NCBI RefSeq assembly: GCF_015234355.1
Contig: NZ_JADGMV010000002.1
Span: 186,001-250,000 of the forward strand
DNA: 64,000 nt
From: Psychrobacter sp. NG25
Lineage (GTDB): Bacteria; Pseudomonadota; Gammaproteobacteria; Pseudomonadales; Moraxellaceae
Direction of reading: 5' to 3'
Position numbers and translations under genes: made by a program. Below are positions 17,617-26,262 of this stretch, in pieces. The notes beneath the pieces were generated by a model. That model saw nothing but the letters and a program-made list of their open reading frames with translations. It was not told where the DNA came from and made no database searches. Position 1 is the first letter of the stretch. Each line of letters starts with the position of its first letter.

Positions 17617-18348
17617 CTAAGTATAAGAAAAATCTACAGAATTAATGAGTCCACTCTCAATATTCATATTAGTAAAACTTTTGGGTCTATAAACAGGTTT
17701 GTTGTCCTTAACATCTACGGGCAAAATTCCATGAAGACCTATACTTGATAACTTTGGGACTTCATAATTATTAGGATTTAGACTTAATAGTATATTTGCA
17801 CCTCGTAAACCAAATAAAAATAACCCGACCTCGTCATTCATATTTATTGGCATTATTAATTGTTCGGTCGAATTATTAGGAATACCTTCTTTATTTTCCA
17901 AAAGATACATTCCCATTTTGTATGCAAGAGGCTGTTTGCCTAAAGCAAGTGCAACAGCATAGGGTGATGGATAACCTTTTCTTGAATCGGTGAACCCTAT
18001 TCCAATATGATAATCACTATCAATACTCAAATTTACTGCAGTTTTTAACAACCATCTCTCGAATAATATTCCATTAATAGGTCTTTCCGTTTTCCCTTTT
18101 GCGAAACAATTAATTGCGTATTTTGCTTCGGAATCTAAAATTGAAAAGTCATTATTATGTTTTTTACATAAAATTTTACGGGTTAGTGAATTAATTCCAA
18201 CTTTTGTAATGTTTTCACACCAATTAAACCCTTCTACAAAAACTATTCCATCAGGGAAAAGAGATTTTGAAACCAAATGTTCAGCTGTAATTTCACCTTC
18301 ACAGTCATCAAAACATGCAGCCCAGCATTTGTTTTTATTATTTTTCAT
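17617..18348 (-). CDS. HNH-like zinc-motif protein, unknown function
   Basis: A 243-residue protein that I cannot assign to a named family. The N-terminus reads CWAACFDDCEGEITAEHLVSK, and near residue 60 comes ILCKKHNNDFSILDSEAKYA. The Cys clusters followed by EHLVSK and then CxxHN resemble the layout of HNH-type treble-clef nucleases (C-x-C...EH...C-x-x-HN). The rest is alpha/beta without membrane segments. It is more A+T-rich than the flanking acnD and prpC, consistent with later acquisition. It sits 60 bp upstream of acnD and 108 bp downstream of prpC in the same direction, so it may share their transcript. A nuclease or defence role is a hypothesis only. Confidence 0.6.
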   Translation of the reverse strand: MKNNKNKCWAACFDDCEGEITAEHLVSKSLFPDGIVFVEGFNWCENITKVGINSLTRKILCKKHNNDFSILDSEAKYAINCFAKGKTERPINGILFERWLLKTAVNLSIDSDYHIGIGFTDSRKGYPSPYAVALALGKQPLAYKMGMYLLENKEGIPNNSTEQLIMPINMNDEVGLFLFGLRGANILLSLNPNNYEVPKLSSIGLHGILPVDVKDNKPVYRPKSFTNMNIESGLINSVDFSYT

Positions 18349-18456
18349 GATTTTTTCCAGAAAATAGCTAACTAAATTGAGCGATCTTACCCAAAAAACC
18401 GCTCATCTTAGCAAGATGCTAAATACATGCACCTTTGATATTTCTATTCTTACAAA

Positions 18457-19584
18457 TTAACGCGCACTCATATCTGGTACTGGGCGAAGCTCTTCACCCG
18501 TATATTCTGCACTTGGGCGAATGATACGGTTATTGGCACGTTGCTCAAATACATGAGATGCCCAACCTGTTAGGCGTGAACAGACAAAGATTGGTGTGAA
18601 CAGTTTGGTAGGGATGCCCATAAAGTGATAGGCAGAGGCATGGAAAAAGTCAGCATTACAGAAAAGTTTTTTCTCGCGCCACATGACTTCTTCACAGCGT
18701 ACCGATACTGGATATAACACTTCATCACCGACATCCGCTGCCAGTTTCTCAGCCCAACCTTTAATCACGACATTACGTGGATCTGACTCGCTATAGATCG
18801 CATGACCAAAGCCCATGATTTTGTCTTTGCGTGCCAGCATAGCCATCATTTCTGTCTCAGCTTCATCAGCTGAACCAAAGCCTTCAATCATATCCATCGC
18901 GGCTTCGTTCGCACCGCCGTGCAAGTGACCACGTAATGAGCCAATCGCGCCTGTGATACAAGAATGAATGTCAGATAAAGTAGAAGCACAAACGCGAGCG
19001 GTAAAGGTTGAAGCGTTGAACTCATGCTCTGCGTACAAGATAAGAGAGACATTCATCACTTTCGTGTGTAGCTCGTTTGGTTTTTCGCCTTTGAGCAGAT
19101 GCAAGAAATGACCGCCGATGGTTTCATCATCCGTTTCGGTTTCGATACGCACGTTATCATGCGTAAAGCGATACCAGTAGTTGATAATCGATGGGAAAAC
19201 AGCAAGCATGCGATCGGTTTGATCGTTTTCTTCTGCAAAGTCAGTCTCGGTCTCAAGGTTACCAAGCATAGAGCAACCAGTACGCAATACATCCATTGGA
19301 TGTGCAGTTGCTGGGATACGCTCTAATACGTCTTTTAGTGCTTGTGGCAGACCACGTAAGCCTTTTAGTTTGGTTTGATAAGCATCAAGTTGGCTCTGAT
19401 TTGGCAAGTTGCCGTACAGTAGCAAATACGCCACTTCTTCAAAGATGCATTTGTCTGCCAGTTCTGACACGTCGTAACCGCGATAGGTCAGACCTGAGCC
19501 TGATTTGCCAACAGTAGATAGTGCCGTCTTGCCAGCGACTTGACCGCGTAAACCTGCGCCTGAAAGTTCTTTTTGTGCTGCCAT
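18457..19584 (-). CDS. prpC: 2-methylcitrate synthase PrpC
   Basis: A 375-residue citrate-synthase-family enzyme that condenses propionyl-CoA with oxaloacetate to give 2-methylcitrate. Catalytic regions are visible: LRGHLHGGANEAAMD with the first His near residue 220, GFGHAIYSESDPRN with the second His near residue 260, and CNADFF carrying the Asp near residue 310. The SRLTGWASHVFEQR segment binds substrate. The length and the AIYSESDPRN variant of the GFGH loop suit PrpC rather than GltA. AAAAGGAATTTAATC precedes the ATG. It follows prpB with a lipoprotein gene between them. Confidence 0.94.
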   Translation of the reverse strand: MAAQKELSGAGLRGQVAGKTALSTVGKSGSGLTYRGYDVSELADKCIFEEVAYLLLYGNLPNQSQLDAYQTKLKGLRGLPQALKDVLERIPATAHPMDVLRTGCSMLGNLETETDFAEENDQTDRMLAVFPSIINYWYRFTHDNVRIETETDDETIGGHFLHLLKGEKPNELHTKVMNVSLILYAEHEFNASTFTARVCASTLSDIHSCITGAIGSLRGHLHGGANEAAMDMIEGFGSADEAETEMMAMLARKDKIMGFGHAIYSESDPRNVVIKGWAEKLAADVGDEVLYPVSVRCEEVMWREKKLFCNADFFHASAYHFMGIPTKLFTPIFVCSRLTGWASHVFEQRANNRIIRPSAEYTGEELRPVPDMSAR

Positions 19585-19681
19585 GATTAAATTCCTTTTG
19601 TGGGTAGCTTTTTTGGGTGAAAAACGGTGTTTCTGATAATGAATTTATTGGTTAATAACTGACTATAGCGCCAGTTGAGCG

Positions 19682-20335
19682 TTACGCAGGCTGTTCAGGC
19701 TGTGGGCCACCTAAGTCGACATTGCAACGCTTAAATTCGGCTTCGATAGGCACGTTTAGCACTTCCATTGCACTGCCTTCGCCTTCTGCATTATTAATCT
19801 TCATATACTTAACACCAAGCGGTGACTCCGTAAACGTTTGAATTTCCGTCATCTCTTCTGGAGTAGGTTCAGCCATTGGCGTTGCGATTTCTTCGCCATT
19901 CATGACGAGCAATTGCTCATTGCCAAAAGCAATCAACTTTTTCCCCACATCTGATGTATAAAAGTCATCCAACTCTTGCAGCTCTGCATCGGTAAACTGA
20001 CTCTTATAGAAGCTGTCGACTTCTGCTTTACCTAAGTCTTCATCGCGCGACTCAAGGCAGCTTACTTGCTCTGCGCTGAGTGTACCGCTATTGATAATCG
20101 GTGCAAATAATAGCTTGTTGACAGTGTCTAGCGTAATTGTTGTCATTACTAGGTCGTCTTGAGTAGCGGGTGCAGCAGCCTTATCTGTAGCAACGACTTC
20201 AGCAGTGCTTGCATCGCTAGTCGTGTCGTCAGCAGTTTCTGGTGTTTTATCACAGCCCGTCGTAAGCAACAACGCAGCGAGCGTGCAGCTAAAAATTGAA
20301 GATTTAACGATAGAACTAGGGGTGAAAAATGACAT
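19682..20335 (-). CDS. Lipoprotein with DUF2059-like repeats
   Basis: A 217-residue predicted lipoprotein. From ATG 20335 it has a basic n-region, a hydrophobic core and a lipobox LLTTGC with Cys about 28, then a Thr/Asp/Ala-rich linker. Two segments resemble the DUF2059 helix pattern: FTDAELQELDDFYTSDVGKK and a second, MTEIQTFTESPLGVKYMK. The start at 20335 is chosen over an in-frame codon 18 residues upstream because it gives a normal signal peptide with AGG about 10 nt before it. Its role in the prp locus is unknown, and no catalytic residues are recognisable. It lies between prpB and prpC in the same direction. Confidence 0.75.
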   Translation of the reverse strand: MSFFTPSSIVKSSIFSCTLAALLLTTGCDKTPETADDTTSDASTAEVVATDKAAAPATQDDLVMTTITLDTVNKLLFAPIINSGTLSAEQVSCLESRDEDLGKAEVDSFYKSQFTDAELQELDDFYTSDVGKKLIAFGNEQLLVMNGEEIATPMAEPTPEEMTEIQTFTESPLGVKYMKINNAEGEGSAMEVLNVPIEAEFKRCNVDLGGPQPEQPA

Positions 20336-20464
20336 AAATAACCTAAAGGTAAGTGAAGATGAGTATCGTAAAGATAACAGCAGTAGCAATGTATCTTTTG
20401 GCGTTGCTAGGTGCTAATTAAGATCACTAATTAAACTAACTAGCAACTAGCTGCTAATCATTAA

Positions 20465-21358
20465 CTATTTGTTATCAGCGAATAGCTTGTCTAGCGTTTG
20501 CTCAAACTCATGATAATTCAAGAAATCATACAATTCCATACGAGTCTGCATGGTATCGACAACTTTGTCTTGTGTACCGTCGTTCAGTAAATGCTGATAG
20601 ACGTTTAATGCCGCTTTGTTCATCGCACGGAAGGCTGATAGCGGATACAGCACCATATCGACTCCAACGCCATGCAGCTGATCAGCGGTGTACAAATCAG
20701 TCTGACCAAACTCAGTCATATTTGCTAGCAAAGGAATGTCTAGTACATCAGTGAACTTACGATACATCTCGATATCGGTTAGCGCTTCAGCAAAAATCAT
20801 ATCTGCGCCAGCTTCTTGAAACGCGACAGCACGTTCAACAGCAGCATCAAGACCTTCTACAGACAAGGCATCTGTACGTGCCATCACCACAAAGTCAGGA
20901 TCAGTTTTGGCATCTAATGCCGCTTTAAGGCGATCGACCATCTCTGAGATACTAACGATTTCTTTGTTAGGACGATGACCACAGCGCTTTTGCGCTACTT
21001 GGTCTTCGATATGTACGGCTGCCACGCCTGCTTTTTCCATTTTTCTAATGGTCTGGGCAATGTTAAAGGCGCCACCAAAACCAGTATCGATATCAACCAA
21101 TAGCGGTGTGTCAACGGCATCGGTAATACGGCGAGCATCTTCTAAGACGTTATCGAGACTGGTCATACCCAGATCAGGCAAGCCAAATGAGGCATTGGCC
21201 ACGCCGGCACCAGATAGATACAATGCTTGATGACCAACTTGGGTTGCCATCATCGCAGTATAAGCGTTAATAGCGCCAGCGATTTGTAGTGGTTGGTTAT
21301 TATCGTTTTTTTGTTTCAAGGCACTACGGAAGCGCGCGCCAGCAGATGATAAAGTCAT
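20465..21358 (-). CDS. prpB: 2-methylisocitrate lyase PrpB
   Basis: A 297-residue member of the isocitrate lyase/PEP mutase family. It splits 2-methylisocitrate into pyruvate and succinate, the last step of propionate oxidation by this pathway. The active-site loop QKRCGH is near residue 123, preceded by the metal-binding DIDTGFGG near residue 87 and VHIEDQ. AAGGATTAAAAC precedes ATG 21358. It is the first gene of the minus-strand prp run, so the promoter should lie in the A+T-rich region 21359-21650. No PrpR or GntR-type regulator gene is adjacent. Confidence 0.95.
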   Translation of the reverse strand: MTLSSAGARFRSALKQKNDNNQPLQIAGAINAYTAMMATQVGHQALYLSGAGVANASFGLPDLGMTSLDNVLEDARRITDAVDTPLLVDIDTGFGGAFNIAQTIRKMEKAGVAAVHIEDQVAQKRCGHRPNKEIVSISEMVDRLKAALDAKTDPDFVVMARTDALSVEGLDAAVERAVAFQEAGADMIFAEALTDIEMYRKFTDVLDIPLLANMTEFGQTDLYTADQLHGVGVDMVLYPLSAFRAMNKAALNVYQHLLNDGTQDKVVDTMQTRMELYDFLNYHEFEQTLDKLFADNK

Positions 21359-21710
21359 GTTTTAATCCTTACTTGGAGGGATGATATTCTCTTTATTGTT
21401 ATCGATTATACCCAATTATCAGTCACTGGAAAGGGGGTTTTTACTATTATTAATTACATAATTTAAATTAAATATTAAATATAATTAATAATATTCATAT
21501 TACAAATAACGTTATCCATAAATCAATGGTTCATATGCACTACTATTCATTTTAGTAAAACGACTTCATTGATTGACCTTTAATATTTACATTTACTTAC
21601 AAAGATAGGATAAGTAATTATCACGCTTTATAAATATCACGCAAGAAAAAAGCCCTAATAGCAAGGCTAGAAGGGCTTTATAAATGATTAGAGGTACTAT
21701 AGATAGGCGT
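21359..21710. other. A+T-rich region upstream of prpB
   Basis: This 352-bp gap contains no gene. Its middle (about 21440-21520) is almost pure A/T and should be easily melted or bent, fitting a promoter region for the prp genes. The end near 21700 holds the terminator of the upstream transporter gene. No clear regulator palindrome was found. Confidence 0.5.
21649..21679 (-). terminator. Terminator after the Nramp-like gene
   Basis: On the minus strand AAAGCCCT/AGGGCTTT (21672-21679 with 21649-21656) forms an 8-bp stem followed by TTTTTTC. It lies just after the stop at 21711. Confidence 0.65.
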
Positions 21711-22985
21711 CTAACCAAAGAGACCAGCAAGGTTGGCTAAGAATAACAAGGCAACGCCACCTAGGAACAGTAAGCTTATAATTGAATAAACATTCATACC
21801 TGCTGATAGTTTTTTATGCTTTTTGACCAATGAATAATTTAACCAACCAAAGATAGGCGCAGACACAAATGCTGATATCATGGCGAACTTTAACATGGCA
21901 CCCAATTGTCCGGTGAAGAAAGTGATAATCACTAGACCACCACCGATGGCATAAGTCGTCCAAAAGGCGACTTGTTTTTTATTGATCTCGCTTTCACCTT
22001 TTAGTAGACGCCAGCACTCAGCATTCGCACGGCCATAGCCGTCAGCACAGGTAATCGTCGTGCCGAACATACACATAAAGGCGATAAAGGCGACTAAAAG
22101 ACGTGACCATTCACCGATGGTCGCCGTATACATATTGATAAGCTGATCAATATAAGCGACGCCTGCGGTTTGAATTTCCTGACCAGAACCATACTGAACG
22201 AATACACCTAATGATAAAAAGAACAACGCTAAAATAGCAGAAACTAAAAATCCCACATTAAAATCAAGCAAACCTTGTTTGAGAGTGGTGTGGTCAGCTT
22301 TTCGCTTCGCAGATGTCCACATTGAGGTAATAGCAGCAAACTCAAGCGGCGCTGGCATCCACCCCATGAGCGCCACGATAAAGCCTAACGTTGCTAAGTT
22401 CCAAGGAGAAGTAGGAATAAAGTCAGGCGTCATCACCGTCGGCTTGCCAGCAGCAATCAGTACCGCTAATACTGTGGCGGAGACCAGAGCAATCATAATC
22501 CACTTAGTCACACCATCAAGTAGTTTATAGTGCCCAGCAAGTAGAAAGAACCAAGACACTCCCACTATGATCAATGACAGCGCCATCGTTGATAGACCAA
22601 GAGACGCAGGTAGCATAAAGCCCAGTATCACCGCAGCAAGCAGAGTCACCGCTCCTGTACTAATCACCGCAGATAGGATAGACAAGATAAAGTAAATCCA
22701 CAAATATGCTTTTGAGCGTTTGGCATAACCTGCGATCAAGCTTTCGCCCGTATCATAGACATAGTCAGTGCCGAAGCGAAAGAAAGGATACTTGAATACA
22801 TTGGCTAAGATAATCATGATAGCCAACTGCCAGCCATAGATAGCACCAGCCTGCGTAGAGGAGATAAGATGCGAGCCACCAATAGCAGCCGTCGCCATTA
22901 AAATACCAGGACCAAAAATGCGCCAGCTAAAGCCTTCTTGGGCAGTGCTGGCCATGTCGGTGTTGTTGAGTTGTTGTGTGGTCAT
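21711..22985 (-). CDS. Nramp-family-like transporter, metal site altered
   Basis: A 424-residue, ~11-helix protein of the Nramp superfamily, recognisable from the GPGILMATAAIGGSHL...QAGA start and the WMPAPLEFAAITSMW helix. The metal-binding DPGN of helix 1 reads GGSH here, and the helix-6 MPH reads MPA, so the usual Mn/Fe site is not conserved. It may carry another substrate; its place directly upstream of the prp genes suggests a carboxylate or related compound (inference). I use ATG 22985, which has GAGGGACTC upstream; the open frame continues 34 codons further without family similarity. A terminator at 21649-21679 separates it from prpB. Confidence 0.8.
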   Translation of the reverse strand: MTTQQLNNTDMASTAQEGFSWRIFGPGILMATAAIGGSHLISSTQAGAIYGWQLAIMIILANVFKYPFFRFGTDYVYDTGESLIAGYAKRSKAYLWIYFILSILSAVISTGAVTLLAAVILGFMLPASLGLSTMALSLIIVGVSWFFLLAGHYKLLDGVTKWIMIALVSATVLAVLIAAGKPTVMTPDFIPTSPWNLATLGFIVALMGWMPAPLEFAAITSMWTSAKRKADHTTLKQGLLDFNVGFLVSAILALFFLSLGVFVQYGSGQEIQTAGVAYIDQLINMYTATIGEWSRLLVAFIAFMCMFGTTITCADGYGRANAECWRLLKGESEINKKQVAFWTTYAIGGGLVIITFFTGQLGAMLKFAMISAFVSAPIFGWLNYSLVKKHKKLSAGMNVYSIISLLFLGGVALLFLANLAGLFG

Positions 22986-23209
22986 GAGTCCCTCGAAATA
23001 GTTAAATAGCCAGCCATCACGTCCTGTGATGTACTGCCAGCAACCATTACAGCAATGTGTACAAAAAATAAGCGGTGACTGTATCACACCTTGTACTGCT
23101 CGTAATAATGATTATTTTTACGGTCAACACCAATAGATAGTTAACGATTGACCGTTTTTTACTGGGCGTGATAGCGAGATTAGCACTTAACAGTCGAGGT
23201 TGACAATAC

Positions 23210-24223
23210 TCACATAAATTTCTGCTGACGATAGGTGATACCACGCTGCTCATAAACGTGATAAATCGCACTGAGTAAGTCAGGAATACTAGGGTGAACG
23301 AAGTCTTTGAGCGTATGTAGATAGATAGGGGAGGTAACATTCTCATGCACCAAGCTTTGATAACTAATTTGCTCGGTGCGCACCGTTTTTAGGCTGGCAG
23401 GTACGAGGGTAATACCTTCACCAGCAGCCACCAAACCCAGCGCTACCTGTAAGTCACTTACTGTTGTGGTCATAAATGGCGAAATACCGTATTGTGCAAA
23501 CAAATGTAGTAATGGCTCGGTAATAGGCGTATTAAGTGTGGATTGCTTGTTGGTTGTACGGTTGTTTTTTGTATGAGCGGTCAACTTTACGCTCTGTGCG
23601 TTTGATGTCGATACGGTTGTGGCTATTGGTAAATGCGTTTGATGGTATAGGATCAAGCGGTTGTTTGCCAAATCTATCAAGCGCTGTTCACGGATATGCG
23701 CTAAGGCGTGTGCTTTTGGTAGCGCGACGACGTAACGCTCATGCCGTAGTAATATCTGTTGAATCCAAGGGTCTTTGTGAGCAAAGCGACCAAAGCCGAT
23801 ATCGATTTCACCAGATTTGAGTGCTTCTATCTGCTGATATGAACTGATGTCTTTTAGATTGACTTCGATGTCGGGGCTGGATTGCTTGAGCATCGCGATT
23901 ATTTCAGGAAGCAAGCCATAAAGCACAGAGGGCACAAAGCCAATGTTTAAAATACTACTTGGTGCAGACAGTCGTTGAGTCATACTGGTAACGGTATCAA
24001 TCTCAGTCAGTATGGTACTGATTTTATCGTAAAAAAACGCGCCTGCTTCAGTCAAATCTAGCGGCCGATGATAGCGATCGATCAACTCTACGCCCATATC
24101 TGTTTCGAGCTGTTTAAGTAGACGACTCAGGCTTGGTTGTGACAATCCTGTTTTGGTTGCGGCTGCACTAAAGCTGCGCAAATCTGCGATAGCGATAAAT
24201 GCATTAAGCTGTTTTAAGTCCAT
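23210..24223 (-). CDS. LysR-type regulator (CatM/BenM-like)
   Basis: A 337-residue LysR protein. The N-terminal helix-turn-helix is clear (SFSAAATKTGLSQPSLSRLLKQLE, residues ~17-40). The effector domain starts near residue 88. It carries an unusual ~35-residue insertion rich in Thr, Asn, Lys and Ser (around residues 215-250) that ordinary family members lack. ATG 24223 is chosen because it gives the standard LysR start MDLKQLNAF; an upstream frame of 42 codons is not family-like. It lies upstream of the Nramp-like gene in the same direction and could control that gene or the prp locus, which lacks another regulator here (inference). Confidence 0.87.
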   Translation of the reverse strand: MDLKQLNAFIAIADLRSFSAAATKTGLSQPSLSRLLKQLETDMGVELIDRYHRPLDLTEAGAFFYDKISTILTEIDTVTSMTQRLSAPSSILNIGFVPSVLYGLLPEIIAMLKQSSPDIEVNLKDISSYQQIEALKSGEIDIGFGRFAHKDPWIQQILLRHERYVVALPKAHALAHIREQRLIDLANNRLILYHQTHLPIATTVSTSNAQSVKLTAHTKNNRTTNKQSTLNTPITEPLLHLFAQYGISPFMTTTVSDLQVALGLVAAGEGITLVPASLKTVRTEQISYQSLVHENVTSPIYLHTLKDFVHPSIPDLLSAIYHVYEQRGITYRQQKFM

Positions 24224-24453
24224 ACCCTTAAACCTGTTTTTATATATTGTCTTTATATTCATTAGCATATTGACGATATTATGCTGGATATATTTTACAA
24301 ATATTATTAATATCAAATAAATTGTGCTTGAAGATAATATGGTGAGCAACTATATTGTTTGCTTACGCTATAGTTACAATTTAGTGATAAATATCACAAC
24401 TCATTCTAGCAGTCATTTAATACCAGTAGAATAAACTGGTTTGGTATTATTCT

Positions 24454-25338
24454 ATGAGCGACAAAAAAACGGATATCGAGACAGATTTTGAAGAGAGGTT
24501 GGCGAAAATTGCCAACAAAAAATCGCGTACCCGTACCAACAACGATATCTATGATCGCTTCATCAGTCGTGTTCAAAGCACTGAAGATGACAGCCGTGCT
24601 ACTGGCAATATAAAGAAACAAGAGAAAGCATTAGATATAACCGCGACCGACACAGATACTGTTTTTGATTTCTCAAATTCAAACTCACTTGTAGAAGAAG
24701 AAACGTTCAATATCGATGAATCATTAAAGATAGAATCTGATGATACTCATACTCAATTGAATAGTGACTATAACAAAGTCATGGATTCAGAAGCTGAGAT
24801 GCAATCTGACGCCAAAGCGACTACCTATAATGATGACTGGGCCACTCAAGAGGCGCAGATACAGGAAGTCGTTAATGAGCCAGCAGCAACAGCACAGAAC
24901 AAGCTGGCAAGTAGCAAAAAACCGCTTATTATTGGTATCGTTTTTGGCTCATTATTAATTGCCGTTATCGTCGCAGTGCTTATTTTCACTGGCGTTTTAT
25001 CCACTTCAACAAATACCACTGTGCCTGATAGTGCAAACTCAACTCCCAATAACAATGAGACAATTGAGACAAAAGTAACGACAAACAGTATACCTGCTGA
25101 AGATATTGAATCGGAAACAAGCATAGATGAGACAGAGCCAAGTACTGCAGACACGCCAGTAGCAGATTCACCACAAGGTGAGGCTACTAGCGAGAATCAA
25201 AGTAGTACAACCAATCAAACTGAGGTTGCTGAGGCACCATCATCTGCATCTAATGATCCACAAGCTGATACTGCTATCAGTTATGAAGTGTTTAGACAAG
25301 AATCACAAAATACATTGTATCGTGAGACCAATGACTAG
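24454..25338 (+). CDS. Single-pass membrane protein with low-complexity domains
   Basis: A 294-residue protein without a recognised domain. Residues 1-150 are charged and acidic. One strong membrane helix follows at about 156-182 (IIGIVFGSLLIAVIVAVLIFTG). The last ~110 residues are Thr/Ser/Asn/Glu-rich and probably unstructured, ending in SYEVFRQESQNTLYRETND. The two positive residues (SSKK) before the helix place the N-terminus inside and the C-terminus in the periplasm. The layout resembles cell-envelope or division-associated anchors, but no conserved domain supports a function. No ribosome site of note; start at 24454. Confidence 0.7.
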   Translation: MSDKKTDIETDFEERLAKIANKKSRTRTNNDIYDRFISRVQSTEDDSRATGNIKKQEKALDITATDTDTVFDFSNSNSLVEEETFNIDESLKIESDDTHTQLNSDYNKVMDSEAEMQSDAKATTYNDDWATQEAQIQEVVNEPAATAQNKLASSKKPLIIGIVFGSLLIAVIVAVLIFTGVLSTSTNTTVPDSANSTPNNNETIETKVTTNSIPAEDIESETSIDETEPSTADTPVADSPQGEATSENQSSTTNQTEVAEAPSSASNDPQADTAISYEVFRQESQNTLYRETND

Positions 25339-25368
25339 GTTTTATCTACCATTTCAATAGACGCCTCT

Positions 25369-26067
25369 CTACACTGCCACACCGAATAAACGTCCAATCA
25401 TCGATGTGGCTAGCATTGCAATCGCTCCCCACGAAATGATCCGAACGACAGCAGGAATAACGGGCGCGCCGCCCAAACGGGCAGATATCACACCTAACAG
25501 AATGAGACCAAGTAAGGTAATGAATGCCAATGACCAGACCAATGTCTGCGCTGGTAATACCATGACACCAATCACGGGCAATATCGCTCCAGCAATGAAC
25601 GATAATCCTGAAGCAACGGACGCATGAATCGGCTTTGCTTGACTAAGATCGGTCAAACCAATCTCGTCACGAGCATGTGCTTCAAGGGCATCATGTTCCG
25701 TTAAAGCCACCGCGACTTGATGAGCCAACGTGTGATCAAGTCCGCGCGTCTCATAAATTTTCGTTAATTCAAAAAGCTCGCGATCAGCATTATGTGTCAG
25801 CTCATATTGCTCTTTGGTCAAATCAGCCTTTTCGGTATCTGCTTGCGAAGACACCGAAATATACTCGCCAGCCGCCATTGATAATGCACCTGCTGTCAAT
25901 GCTGCCAGTCCGGTCAATAGCATTGTCTGACTACTAGGATTTGCCGCTGCCACGCCGACCAGTAAACTGGCAGTTGAAATCAACCCATCATTCGCACCTA
26001 ACACGGCTGCTCTTAACCAATGGTTGCGGTTGCTAAGATGAGGCTCGTCATGAATGGAGTGATGCAT
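25369..26067 (-). CDS. VIT1/CCC1-family iron/manganese transporter
   Basis: A 232-residue membrane protein of the VIT (vacuolar iron transporter-like) family. The signature GANDGLISTASLLVGVAAA is near residues 23-41 and the AGALSMAAGEYISVSSQ helix near 60-76. A charged middle region (EQYELTHNADRELFELTKIYE) likely binds metal, and two or three helices end the protein. Bacterial homologues export or store Fe2+ or Mn2+. ATG 26067 is preferred, with AAGGATATCT upstream, over a start 9 codons earlier. No co-transcribed partner is seen; it is convergent with the low-complexity protein gene. Confidence 0.9.
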   Translation of the reverse strand: MHHSIHDEPHLSNRNHWLRAAVLGANDGLISTASLLVGVAAANPSSQTMLLTGLAALTAGALSMAAGEYISVSSQADTEKADLTKEQYELTHNADRELFELTKIYETRGLDHTLAHQVAVALTEHDALEAHARDEIGLTDLSQAKPIHASVASGLSFIAGAILPVIGVMVLPAQTLVWSLAFITLLGLILLGVISARLGGAPVIPAVVRIISWGAIAMLATSMIGRLFGVAV

Positions 26068-26262
26068 AGATATCCTTAGAGAGTCGTTAAACACTTGAGA
26101 CTTAATTATCTACTATTACTCAGCTTTTTATACAGAAAGATTTTTTTAGCTTCATGACTAAATGTATAAATGTGCTAATTAATGAAACGCTCTAGCTACT
26201 CATAACGCGAGCTTTCATCTCATCCGATCATTTTGTGGCTCATATTAAATGAATGAAAAAAA

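Noticed and set aside
21359..24453. Search for a PrpR (sigma-54) or GntR-type propionate regulator near prpB.
   Set aside because: Only a LysR gene is present; no FCD/GntR or AAA+ regulator frame was found.
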